Shown: positions 34,405-42,143 of the stretch, in pieces
Layout of the letters: every line of letters begins with the position of its first letter
How positions within the stretch are numbered: the stretch's first letter is position 1
Assembly: GCA_012317185.1 (NCBI GenBank)
Contig: CP048838.1
Span: 930,001-994,000 of the forward strand
Reading direction: 5' to 3'
DNA length: 64,000 nt
Origin: [Clostridium] innocuum
GTDB lineage: Bacteria; Bacillota_I; Bacilli_A; Erysipelotrichales; Erysipelotrichaceae
The notes under the pieces: generated by a model
What the model was told of the DNA's origin: nothing
Database searches by the model: none
The model's input: the letters and a program-made list of their open reading frames with translations, nothing else
Position numbers and translations under genes: made by a program

Positions 34405-37400
34405 TTAATCCTCCTTTTTCTTTTTATTCTTAAAGCCAACAAAACCTAAGACACCGGCACCAAGCACGGAAACCGCCGCCAGCCCGATCCAAAGAGCAGG
34501 ATTGAAGTCGTCTCCTGTTTTCGGTGTTTCTCTCAGTTCGTTGTGCATTTCTACGGTAGCTGTTTCATCTACCTTGATGGTTACCTGCTTGTCGGCAGGC
34601 AGGATATATCCAGAAGAAACACTGTCGCTGACCTCATATACCGTGTATTCGCCAATTCGCAGACCTTCAATGAAGATCTCACCGTTTTTATCGGTCTTAA
34701 AGGTCTGGTCATATCCGTTTGTTCCTGTCACACGGAAGGAGAAGCCCTCTACCTTTTTGTCAGAAGAAGTTTTTACGATCTTCAGAGAGCCTTTCTGCGC
34801 TGCATTGATAAATCCAACACCTGCTTCATTTTCAACCGTATAGACCTTTCCATCTTCCTCAATGGACACCGGATAAACATTCTCATCAAGCAGGAATCCT
34901 TCGGGCGCTGTCTTTTCACGGACAAGATATTTTCCATAGCGAAGGTCGCTCATCTGGTAAACACCATCGCCCAGTTCGCCCATTTCTCCCAGCAGTTCAT
35001 CGCCGTCATCCAGTTTTCCGTCACCGTTTTTATCTGCATAGACTTCAAAAACAGCACCGGTCAGCTTATTGTCAGGATAATCTTCATCCACCTTTGTCAG
35101 CTCGATGCTGCCGGTAATAAACTCATTGACCAGTTCAATTTCCACAACCTCGTCTACCTTGCTGATGGTTACAGGAATTTCTTCATCGGAGAGTACATAA
35201 CCCGTCGGGCTTTCAATCTCACGGATGATCCAGTTTCCATATGGTACTTTGGCAAAAGAAAAACTACCGTCATCTTCCGATGTGGTAGTTGCAATCGCTG
35301 TTTCGGTTGTAAATTCCTCTGTACCGGTCTTAAAGATACCGATAAGCGCACCGCCTAAATCATTTCCATCCTCATCGGATTTCTTTCCACTGACAGCTCC
35401 ATAGATCAGATCATTTTCAATGGCTTCGCCCTCATTGGCAGTAATGGAAACGACAGCGGTTTCCTGACCGGCGTACTCAAAGACAACCGGGTATTTGGTT
35501 TCATTTTTCAGATAGGCCGCATTGGTACTGATTTCCTGCACATAATAGCTGCCCATCGGCAGGTCGCTGACTGCCTTACCGTGTCCATTCTCATCAAGGG
35601 TAATCACCTCAATCAGACCGTCAGCCGGAATGGTCGTTCCATCAGCGGCGGTCAGTTCCTCGGCTGCATAAAGCCCAAAGGAAACATCAAAGATCTCGCC
35701 GTTGTTTCCAACTCCATAATCCTCATCGACTTCAAGGCTCTTGGTCAGGTCAATTTCAACTTTCTGCCTTTCGTTGTAGAAGCTGGTGGAAGTTTCGGTC
35801 ACCGCTACTTCCTGACCGGCATAGATAAGCTCAACCGAGTGAATTTCTTCATTGAGAACCATGCCATACGGAGCCGTGATTTCCTTTACTTCATAGCTGC
35901 CAAGATACAGTTCCTTGCTGGTTGCCGTCCCGTCTGCACCGGTGGTAATGGTATCCACAACCTCGCCCTTAGAAGCCCGAAGGGTTCCATCCAGTGTATA
36001 GATGTCCTCGGCCGCGGTGATCTCATATACCGTACCTTCCAGGCTGCCGACTGCAAAAACAGGCTGATACATGCCTCCGGCTTCCGTAACAGAGCTGAAC
36101 ACTTCGCCGGACTTGGAAACGGTAATGGTTCCTTTCTGGGCTACGTTTTCCCTGACCACCTCAATGACGGTAATGCCGCTTTCCTCAGAAGAATCCTCCT
36201 GTACCACATCGAAATAGACAGGTTCAGAATTCAGAACATAGCCGTATGGAGCCTGTACTTCAACCAGGGAATATCCGGTTCCATACTCCAGTGTCTGCGG
36301 AGTGATCAGTTCGCCGTCTGCCGTAGTATAGAACGTGTCAATGGTTGTGACTTCCGGGTAAGTGAAAGTCATCGTTACCAGCTCGCCATTAGGGTCATAG
36401 ATCTGGAAACCGGCACCGGCATACGGGATGGTGTTGCCTGTTTCAGCGTCTTTCTTCACGATCTTGATATAGCTTTCAAAGTTGGCATTGTTGATGAGAT
36501 AGCGGTAAGTCTGTCCATCCGAATTGATAAACACATCAAACGGTTTCATCAGCTCACGGCCTTCCCAGCCGGATGTCTGCTTGACCGTATAGATCCCGTA
36601 AGGCAAGTCCTTTGTCTGGGCAAAACCATTCTCGTCACAAGTCAGAAGATCACGCTCACTGTCTTTAGCGTCGGCATAACTGTTTGCCGATTTCAAATAG
36701 ACTTCAAATACTGCGCCTTCTTCGGGTGTTTCAATCTGGGTTTCTCCGTCATCGGTGTGTTTGATGATCGCAATCTTTCCCTTGATCACCTGTTCATTCA
36801 CATCGTTGGCGGTGCTGTTCAGCTCTACGGTATAAAGCTCCGGCTCTGCCCCTACATGATGGATGGTTTCATCGAGCAGATAGCCTTCCGATGGGCTGAT
36901 CTCACGGATACTCCAGTCATTGCCGCACACATAATAGTCTGTGGTAAACTGTCCGTTTCCGTCTGTGGTATAGGTGTCGATCAGTTCCTCGCCCTTATAG
37001 ATGCCATAAACTGCTCCGGCAAGGGAAGCATCCCCCTGGGGTGTCCCGGTTTCAGCGTCTGTCTTTGTGACAGTTACATTGAATTTTTTGAGGATGTTGG
37101 TAAAGCTGCGCTCTGTGACCTTGTTCCATTCCACCGGAGCGGTCTGGCTTGCCGGAACCACATAGCGGATAGCGGTATCTACTTCCTCAAGGACATACGG
37201 AGTATCGCCGCTGATCAGGATATTTTCAAATTTTGCCACACCCTCGGCATCGGTCACAGCATACTCATCTACCGGTAAACCGCTTAATGATGTTCCGTAA
37301 AGGTGGAACGTCACGCCCTCAACCAGACTGTCCTCGGAAGTTTTTACAACCTCAAGGCTTCCTCTTTTCAGCGTATTATTGAAGTTAACTGTGGTGGTCT

Positions 37401-38550
37401 TGCCACCGATCAGCGTAATGGTCTGGGTTTCCTGCGGCTCATACTTATCAATGGACTGTTCCGTAATGGTGTAAGTGCCGGGGAACAATCCCTCCACGGT
37501 CAGATTACCATTTTCGTCTGTGGTAACGGTTTTGTTGAAGTTCTCGCCCTTGATCGTAAAGGAAATTCCTGCAACAACTCCGTCCTCAGAAGTCTTTTTC
37601 AGTGCGATTGTACCGGTAGGTGTCTCCACATTCAGATATGCCTTTACTGCATCTGCATTTTCCACACCGGTCACAACATCCTGCAGGCTGGGATCACCAT
37701 AGGCGATCAGTTTTGCGCTGCTGCTGACCGTTGGCACATTGCTTCTTGTGGCGGTGATCCTTACCGAACCGTCAAAGGCTGTTTCGGATGTGATCGTCAG
37801 CTTGTTGCCGGATTTGGACACACGCACTTTACTGTCGGATGTGGCAAAGGAATAGTCTGCAAGGACACCATTGTTATCCGTCAGTGTCATGGTGTATTTC
37901 CCATCCTGATAGGAAAGCTCTTTTGTAATGTCATCCGCACCACCCGACATAAAACTCGGAATGGTATTGTGTTTGGACAGCAGAGAAACGATCTGGTTAT
38001 ACACCTCGGCAGCACCGCTGTTTGGATAATTGGAACCAAAGTGCAGGCTGTACGCTTTCTGGCTTGTCTGCTGGTAAGCCCCTGTGGACTCACGGCATCC
38101 CGTCACAAATTCCCAGACAAGGGTCTGTGTGGCAAGCCATTTCTCATCATCACTTCCCGAAAGATGACTGCGGTTCCCCTGATAGCCATAGAGCAGGGCA
38201 AGTCCTACTGCTTTTTTCTGGCTGGAAGAAAGGGCATTCCATGTTTGGGAAGAATTTTTCTTGAGGGTATTGCCTGTTTTCAGCGGTACACCCGGCTGAA
38301 TACAGAATGCATTATCACCGTCTACATACATACGGTACTTGTAACTGCCTGTTCCGCCTGCGGTATAACCGTCAAACACTGCACTGGAGTTATAGCGCAT
38401 GGCATTTCCATTCCTGTCATAAGTGAAGTCAAAGGAAATCGTACCAATATCTCCCGCAGCAAATGCTGTTGTCGCTGGCAGCACAGAGAAGGTTGTGACC
38501 GCAGCCATGACAAGGGCCGCAGCCTTTTTGAATAATTTGGGGAATTTCAT
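34405..38550 (-). CDS. Cell-wall-anchored adhesin: thioester domain plus repeated Cna-B/SpaA domains
   Basis: 1381 residues with a signal peptide (cut near AFAA, residue 31). Then comes a thioester domain: Cys82 in FCIQPG and Gln141 in ATQTLVWE can form an internal thioester that bonds host proteins. About ten Cna-B/SpaA-type domains follow, each recognisable from a KTSEDG/KKDAETG-like start strand and an E near its end (for example LVEVQAPYGYVL, VREKTAPEGFLL), typical of Lys-Asn isopeptide stabilisation. The C-terminus has a TPKTG sorting signal (about residue 1342), a hydrophobic segment and KNKKKKED. The element's class B sortase is the likely anchoring enzyme. It may hold donor and recipient cells together or bind the gut surface. 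Confidence 0.92.
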   Translation of the reverse strand: MKFPKLFKKAAALVMAAVTTFSVLPATTAFAAGDIGTISFDFTYDRNGNAMRYNSSAVFDGYTAGGTGSYKYRMYVDGDNAFCIQPGVPLKTGNTLKKNSSQTWNALSSSQKKAVGLALLYGYQGNRSHLSGSDDEKWLATQTLVWEFVTGCRESTGAYQQTSQKAYSLHFGSNYPNSGAAEVYNQIVSLLSKHNTIPSFMSGGADDITKELSYQDGKYTMTLTDNNGVLADYSFATSDSKVRVSKSGNKLTITSETAFDGSVRITATRSNVPTVSSSAKLIAYGDPSLQDVVTGVENADAVKAYLNVETPTGTIALKKTSEDGVVAGISFTIKGENFNKTVTTDENGNLTVEGLFPGTYTITEQSIDKYEPQETQTITLIGGKTTTVNFNNTLKRGSLEVVKTSEDSLVEGVTFHLYGTSLSGLPVDEYAVTDAEGVAKFENILISGDTPYVLEEVDTAIRYVVPASQTAPVEWNKVTERSFTNILKKFNVTVTKTDAETGTPQGDASLAGAVYGIYKGEELIDTYTTDGNGQFTTDYYVCGNDWSIREISPSEGYLLDETIHHVGAEPELYTVELNSTANDVNEQVIKGKIAIIKHTDDGETQIETPEEGAVFEVYLKSANSYADAKDSERDLLTCDENGFAQTKDLPYGIYTVKQTSGWEGRELMKPFDVFINSDGQTYRYLINNANFESYIKIVKKDAETGNTIPYAGAGFQIYDPNGELVTMTFTYPEVTTIDTFYTTADGELITPQTLEYGTGYSLVEVQAPYGYVLNSEPVYFDVVQEDSSEESGITVIEVVRENVAQKGTITVSKSGEVFSSVTEAGGMYQPVFAVGSLEGTVYEITAAEDIYTLDGTLRASKGEVVDTITTGADGTATSKELYLGSYEVKEITAPYGMVLNEEIHSVELIYAGQEVAVTETSTSFYNERQKVEIDLTKSLEVDEDYGVGNNGEIFDVSFGLYAAEELTAADGTTIPADGLIEVITLDENGHGKAVSDLPMGSYYVQEISTNAAYLKNETKYPVVFEYAGQETAVVSITANEGEAIENDLIYGAVSGKKSDEDGNDLGGALIGIFKTGTEEFTTETAIATTTSEDDGSFSFAKVPYGNWIIREIESPTGYVLSDEEIPVTISKVDEVVEIELVNEFITGSIELTKVDEDYPDNKLTGAVFEVYADKNGDGKLDDGDELLGEMGELGDGVYQMSDLRYGKYLVREKTAPEGFLLDENVYPVSIEEDGKVYTVENEAGVGFINAAQKGSLKIVKTSSDKKVEGFSFRVTGTNGYDQTFKTDKNGEIFIEGLRIGEYTVYEVSDSVSSGYILPADKQVTIKVDETATVEMHNELRETPKTGDDFNPALWIGLAAVSVLGAGVLGFVGFKNKKKKED

Positions 38551-38599
38551 ACATTACCTCCTACTTTTTGTTTGTGAGTTTCTTTACTAACCGAAAAAA

Positions 38600-38617
38600 G
38601 CAGTCTATAACGACTGC
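38600..38617. terminator. Bidirectional terminator between parB and the adhesin gene
   Basis: GCAGTC and GACTGC flank a 6-nt loop. T-runs lie on both sides (minus strand TTTTTTC, plus strand after CAA). It ends the parA-parB transcript before the adhesin gene. Confidence 0.8.
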
Positions 38618-38619
38618 CA

Positions 38620-38731
38620 ATTTTTTTCTTTCGGATAGTTTTGGTAGTAATTAGGGGGTGAGGTGTGGAGAGGGGGAAAGCGAAAATATGGCTATCCACA
38701 CCAACGGACAGACCTCACCCTCGATGTGTGG
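38620..38731. other. Non-coding region between parB stop and terminator, with inverted repeat
   Basis: It contains GGGTGAGGTGTGG near 38656 and, about 40 bp on, CCACACC and ACCTCACCC, which can pair in two blocks. It could be a regulatory RNA structure at the 3' end of parB or a partition site. No start codon with a ribosome site is seen. Confidence 0.4.
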
Positions 38732-39667
38732 CTATCGTTCCCGGTCTTTGTTCCGCTGCAGGTAGCGGTTGTAAAATTCCAGCGCCTTGACAACAAAATC
38801 CGATTCCCTGCCTCTGGGAACGCTCTTGGGAATGAGCTTGGTGATCCGTTCATCACGGAAAGCAGGTTTTTCCCCCTGGTTTGGCTTTTCTTCCTGCATG
38901 ATCGACTGGATAACCTCATCTGTGAGTTTCCCGTCCTGCATGAACTTTTTCATTTTGATAGCCTGTGCAAGTGACGGGGTCGCATCGTTATACTGCATGG
39001 CTTCCAGAAGGGAATACTGCTGTTCATCGGACAGATAAGAGATTTCTACCGCCGGGCGAAAAGCAATCTGCCGTTCATCTACCATCTGCAAGATTTCAGG
39101 AACAAGCTCGGTCAATCGGATATACCTTTGGATTTGATTGCGGCTTTCTCCAACTTTTTCAGCTAACTCTGCATCAGAGCGTAACTTTGTCCCCACTGGG
39201 GACGAAGTTAAATCCCTTCTTTGGCCCTGTCTGTTCATTGCTTCCAGACGCATTTTATAGGCAAAGGCTTTCTCACTTGGTAAGATCGTTGATCTTTGCA
39301 GATTGGACTCGACCATCACAATAATGGCTTCGTCACGGGTCAGCTCCTTCACCTCGCATTTCAGAGTTTCAATCCCGGCAATCTCACATGCCTTTTTGCG
39401 CCTGTGACCGCTGATAAGCTCATACCGCCCATCCTCTTTCAGCCGAACCGTTGCCGGGGTCATCACTCCATTTCGCTTGATGCTCTCAACAAGCTGTTCC
39501 ATATCCTCGTCCAGTAAAACTTTGAACGGATGATCTGGAAACTCATCAATCTCCGCAATAGGAATGTCCCGTATCTTACTCAGTTTGGCTTCCGCACGGC
39601 TTTCGTCCGTCTGGAAAAGGTCATCGTATGCGGTCAGCTCGATTTTGTGTCCGTTGCTTCTCGCCAA
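38732..39667 (-). CDS. parB: ParB/Spo0J-family partition protein
   Basis: 311 residues with a TTG start preceded by GGAGG. The ParB N-terminal CTPase/clamp domain is visible: box I in IDEFPDHPFKV, and box II ELISGHRRKKACEIAG with the GHRR motif. A helix-turn-helix follows (AELAEKVGESRNQIQRYIRL), then a dimer-type C-terminus ending in a basic stretch. With ParA it should keep the excised, circular element in both daughter cells or help regulate transfer. It overlaps the end of parA by 47 bp. Confidence 0.92.
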   Translation of the reverse strand: MARSNGHKIELTAYDDLFQTDESRAEAKLSKIRDIPIAEIDEFPDHPFKVLLDEDMEQLVESIKRNGVMTPATVRLKEDGRYELISGHRRKKACEIAGIETLKCEVKELTRDEAIIVMVESNLQRSTILPSEKAFAYKMRLEAMNRQGQRRDLTSSPVGTKLRSDAELAEKVGESRNQIQRYIRLTELVPEILQMVDERQIAFRPAVEISYLSDEQQYSLLEAMQYNDATPSLAQAIKMKKFMQDGKLTDEVIQSIMQEEKPNQGEKPAFRDERITKLIPKSVPRGRESDFVVKALEFYNRYLQRNKDRER

Positions 39668-40448
39668 TTTCTGCCACCTCCTTTCCTAATTGTTCATAGG
39701 CAGCGGCTACCTTTCCGCTTTTGTCATAAGCAAAAATACTCTTTCCCTCTGCGGTAGCTTCTACCGCACGGATAGAATGGGGGATTTCGGTATCAAAAAC
39801 CTTGATTCTTTGCCCGTATGCACTTTTCACCGAAGCGGTAATTTCTTTTGAAATGTTGGTGCGGGGCATTACCATTGTCATCAAGATACCGTCTATCCGC
39901 AGTTTGGGATTGATCTGCCGCTTGACCATAGAAACCGAGCGAAGCAACAGCTCCAGACCTTTCGCAGAAAGATAGTGGGGCTGTGTTGGGATAACCACAC
40001 TGTCAGCTGCCGCCAGAGCATTGATGGTGATCATGCCAAGAGAGGGCATACAGTCAATCAGTACATAGTCGTAATTCTTTTTGACCTCATTCACATAGGT
40101 TTTCAAGACACGCTCACGGCTCATGGCATTGATCAGCCTGACTTCAAAGCCAGACAGCTCAATATTGGACGGAAGCAGATCCACGCCCTCATGGTGATGC
40201 AGGATGCCTTGTGAAACATCAAAGGCTTTATCGTCGATAATACTTTGCATCATGGTGGAGAGGGTTATGGGAATGTCATCTGGTCTGCTGTACCCCAAGG
40301 CCATAGTTAAGTTGGCCTGTGCATCCGCATCAATCAGCAGGACTTTCTTTCCTTGCTGTGCCAGACTAACACCCAGGTTGACTGCTGTGGTTGTTTTACC
40401 CACACCACCTTTTTGATTGGTCAGAGCAATCACTTTGCAATTTGACAT
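39621..40448 (-). CDS. parA: ParA/Soj-family partition ATPase
   Basis: 275 residues with a deviant Walker A KGGVGKTTTA at about residues 13-22, Walker A' in VLLIDADAQANLT and Walker B VLIDCMPSLG. It is of normal length for chromosomal-type ParA without an HTH extension, so it should not repress on its own. It is the first gene of the parA-parB pair. Its leader holds a small hairpin (GCCGC/GCGGC around 40476-40495). Confidence 0.94.
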   Translation of the reverse strand: MSNCKVIALTNQKGGVGKTTTAVNLGVSLAQQGKKVLLIDADAQANLTMALGYSRPDDIPITLSTMMQSIIDDKAFDVSQGILHHHEGVDLLPSNIELSGFEVRLINAMSRERVLKTYVNEVKKNYDYVLIDCMPSLGMITINALAAADSVVIPTQPHYLSAKGLELLLRSVSMVKRQINPKLRIDGILMTMVMPRTNISKEITASVKSAYGQRIKVFDTEIPHSIRAVEATAEGKSIFAYDKSGKVAAAYEQLGKEVAEIGEKQRTQNRADRIR

Positions 40449-40518
40449 AGGTGCGTCCTCCTTTCTTTTAGATTTAGCCGCTTTGTCAGGGCGGCTATGT
40501 AAGGTTCCTCAGAACGCA

Positions 40519-40556
40519 AAAAAGCCGACTGGCTTTTATACCAATCGGCTATGTAA
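40519..40556 (-). terminator. Terminator after the NTF2-like cargo gene
   Basis: On the minus strand GCCGATTGG pairs with CCAGTCGGC, followed by TTTTTTG. It ends the 139-residue gene before parA. The bases just 5' (TTTACATAGCCG) repeat the string found at the other cargo terminator (21984-21994). Confidence 0.78.
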
Positions 40557-40597
40557 ACAATATTTAATTTTTAAGGTTTAACTTATATTTGTAAGGC

Positions 40598-41017
40598 TCA
40601 AAACCAATTCACTTTCTCATCTCTAAATTGGGGAATATCGCTTTCTTCGTATGGATTATAGTTATTTAGATTACATCCAAATTCTTTTAGTTCTTTTATT
40701 TTGTTGTCTTTTGTCCATACAACTAAAGAAATCCCATCAAACTCTTCAAAATTTCCAGTATTCATTTTATTTTTGAAATACCATTCCACAATGGTTTGGT
40801 TGTCCTTATGGAAAAATTGCTTAATGTCCCATATAAGAACTTTTCCACGAGTATTCCATTCATTGAACCAGTGCTTTAACAGTTCTCTATTTTCGTATTT
40901 AGGCCCCCAGCTTTCAATATAGATGAGATCGTCTGTAAAGATATCATCAATTCCTAAATCTTGTTGATTAAGCCACATATCAAACCATAATCGAATAATC
41001 TTTTCTCTTTCATCCAT
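40598..41017 (-). CDS. NTF2/SnoaL-like small protein (cargo)
   Basis: 139 residues with the cone-shaped NTF2 fold pattern: an N-terminal helix (REKIIRLWFDMWLNQ), FTDDLIYIESWGPKYENREL, and strands ending in IVEWYFKNKMNTGNFEEFDG and SLVVWTKDNKIKELKEFG. Such proteins can be enzymes or binding modules; no catalytic set is certain. It is AT-rich compared with parA next door and has its own ribosome site and terminator, so it is probably an accessory gene placed at the right end of the element. Confidence 0.75.
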   Translation of the reverse strand: MDEREKIIRLWFDMWLNQQDLGIDDIFTDDLIYIESWGPKYENRELLKHWFNEWNTRGKVLIWDIKQFFHKDNQTIVEWYFKNKMNTGNFEEFDGISLVVWTKDNKIKELKEFGCNLNNYNPYEESDIPQFRDEKVNWF

Positions 41018-41075
41018 ATGATAGGAACCTCCAAATAAATATTCACTTCTTATTATATAACTTTTAGGAGCGCTT

Positions 41076-41249
41076 TCAACTGATTTTTAGCTTCTTAACT
41101 GGTGCATTGATTACCTTGAAAATTAGTTCATCGACACAATCTGTATATCGGCCTTGTTGGATCAACAGATTTTTCAATTCTACAAGGCTTTGAAGTAAAA
41201 GACTTCTATCATGGCTATCCACATAAACATGAAATGTTTTTTCTCTCAT
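41076..41249 (-). CDS. Small ICE protein, paralog of the 65-residue protein before virD4
   Basis: 57 residues from the ATG at 41249 (AGGAGG 8 nt upstream; the earlier ATG at 41258 is too close to it). It shares with the protein at 16787-16984 a (D/H)DRxxxxxxLxxL core and a CVDELIFKVINAPVKKLK block. It is the last gene before the repeat-rich right end. It could act in excision control or in transfer; function unknown. Confidence 0.65.
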   Translation of the reverse strand: MREKTFHVYVDSHDRSLLLQSLVELKNLLIQQGRYTDCVDELIFKVINAPVKKLKIS

Positions 41250-41364
41250 ACGATGCACCTCCTTACAGCATCATTATACGAGAAGCGGTGTACCCCCTCA
41301 AATATGCCAGCAAAAGGACGAAATAAACTTCAAAAAAATGCCTTTTACTCGGTAACATTCGCCC

Positions 41365-41540
41365 ATCCAATTAGCAAGGTTTTTTGCATGATTTTTCGGC
41401 AAATTAGCAGGAGAGGCAATTTGATTAGCAAAAATCGAAATTTTTCTGCTAATCATTAGCAAGCTAATCGGTGACAAAAATCAATCGTTCGAGTTCACCA
41501 TGGTCACTTCCGATTAGCAAAAATGCTTCCTGCTAATCGC
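41365..41540. repeat. Cluster of ATTAGCA / TGCTAAT repeats at the right end of the element
   Basis: ATTAGCA occurs at 41370, 41403, 41424, 41455 and 41513, and its complement TGCTAAT at 41447 and 41531, with a near copy at 41462. GCTAATCGGTGAC (41463-41475) and GTCACTTCCGATTAGC mirror each other around a central 30 bp. No gene is present here. Spaced short repeats within 250 bp of a tRNA junction are what one expects for integrase/excisionase arm sites; iterons or parS-like sites are alternatives. Confidence 0.6.
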
Positions 41541-41577
41541 TGTTTGTTATGTGTTCGATTTTTCTTGGGAAAAAGAA

Positions 41578-41612
41578 AACGCCGAAAACCTTGAAAAATC
41601 AACGTTTTCGGC
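41578..41612 (-). terminator. Terminator just 3' of the tRNA-Arg gene
   Basis: CGCCGAAAAC and GTTTTCGGCG form a 10-bp stem. On the minus strand it follows the tRNA 3' end by about 10 bp and is trailed by TTTTCTTTTT. It may serve the tRNA and also insulate the element from chromosomal transcription. Confidence 0.75.
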
Positions 41613-41640
41613 GGAGTTTTTGGCGTCGCTAAGAGGATTT
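41600..41640. other. Inferred right attachment junction of the ICE
   Basis: The tRNA-Arg 3' end (41621) faces the element, whose transfer genes fill everything to the left, while ordinary chromosomal genes follow on the right. Integration into the 3' end of a tRNA gene restores the tRNA and leaves this geometry. The second copy of the att core is not in the window, so the exact crossover is not defined. Confidence 0.55.
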
Positions 41641-41697
41641 GAACCTCCGACCTACCGCTTAGGAGGCGGTCGCTCTATCCAGCTGAGCTATAGCGAC
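41621..41697 (-). tRNA. tRNA-Arg (anticodon CCT)
   Basis: 77 nt on the minus strand. The acceptor stem GTCGCTA pairs with TAGCGAC; the D-arm is GCTC...GAGC; the anticodon stem ACCGC/GCGGT carries loop CTCCTAA (anticodon CCT, reading AGG); the T-arm is GGAGG TTCAAAT CCTCT; then G and an encoded CCA. All stems are intact, so the gene should be functional despite the adjacent insertion. Confidence 0.96.
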
Positions 41698-41740
41698 ATC
41701 TAGAAAATCTATATTTAATTTTACTTGTTACCGGTTCCCT

Positions 41741-41812
41741 TTGCCTCCAAGGTGTATGTTTCAACACTTTCTTAGGAGGCGGACCCTCTATCCAGATGAG
41801 GTACAGGGACAT
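41741..41812 (-). pseudogene. Decayed second copy of tRNA-Arg(CCT)
   Basis: About 45 bp upstream of the intact tRNA lies a related sequence. It keeps TCTGGATAGAGGGTCCGCC and CTCCTAAG with a D-arm CCTC/GAGG, but the anticodon stem 3' side, T-arm and acceptor no longer pair. It is either a decayed duplicate tRNA or a scar of an older integration at the same site. Confidence 0.7.
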
Positions 41813-41928
41813 TTGTGAAATATCTTGGTTTTTGTTTGAAATTGCTAGGAATAAGGCCTAAGGTGAGCGAAGGCTGAAAAGACCTGTAGTATATCCTTTT
41901 AACTGCAAGGATAACTGTAAAATATCCC

Positions 41929-41973
41929 GTATCCAATCAGAAACGTAATTTCTACTTGTTTCTGATTGGATAC
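41929..41973. repeat. 16-bp perfect inverted repeat between the tRNA and the ATPase gene
   Basis: GTATCCAATCAGAAAC (41929-41944) and its exact complement (41958-41973) flank a 13-nt loop. Outside it TATCCC and GGGATA can extend the stem. It lacks a T-run. It could be a structured RNA, a small palindromic element or an operator. The rest of 41700-42100 shows no gene. Confidence 0.6.
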
Positions 41974-42100
41974 AATCTTATTATGGGATAAAAATAAATG
42001 CCGTCTTTAGTATTATACCATAATCTTTTATAATGAAAAGATGATAAACGCAAAAATTAAACGGATATAATTCGAAATAATCAGCTTCTGCATGAGAAAA

Positions 42101-42130
42101 GCAGAACAGTAAGAGTATACACCGTTCTGC
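42101..42130 (-). terminator. Terminator of the P-type ATPase gene
   Basis: GCAGAAC and GTTCTGC flank a 16-nt loop; on the minus strand the stem is followed by TTTTC. It lies 14 bp beyond the ATPase stop. Confidence 0.7.
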
Positions 42131-42143
42131 CTGTTTTTAAACA

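Noticed and set aside
35581..38535. Two long plus-strand open frames opposite the adhesin gene
   Set aside because: They mirror the Cna-B repeats on the other strand and have no start signals; the minus-strand gene has signal peptide, domains and sorting signal.
1..41620. Integrase or recombinase gene inside the element
   Set aside because: I looked for tyrosine or large serine recombinase motifs among the visible genes and found none; it is presumably left of the window.
41741..41812. Functional second tRNA
   Set aside because: Anticodon stem, T-arm and acceptor no longer pair; it is kept only as a pseudogene.
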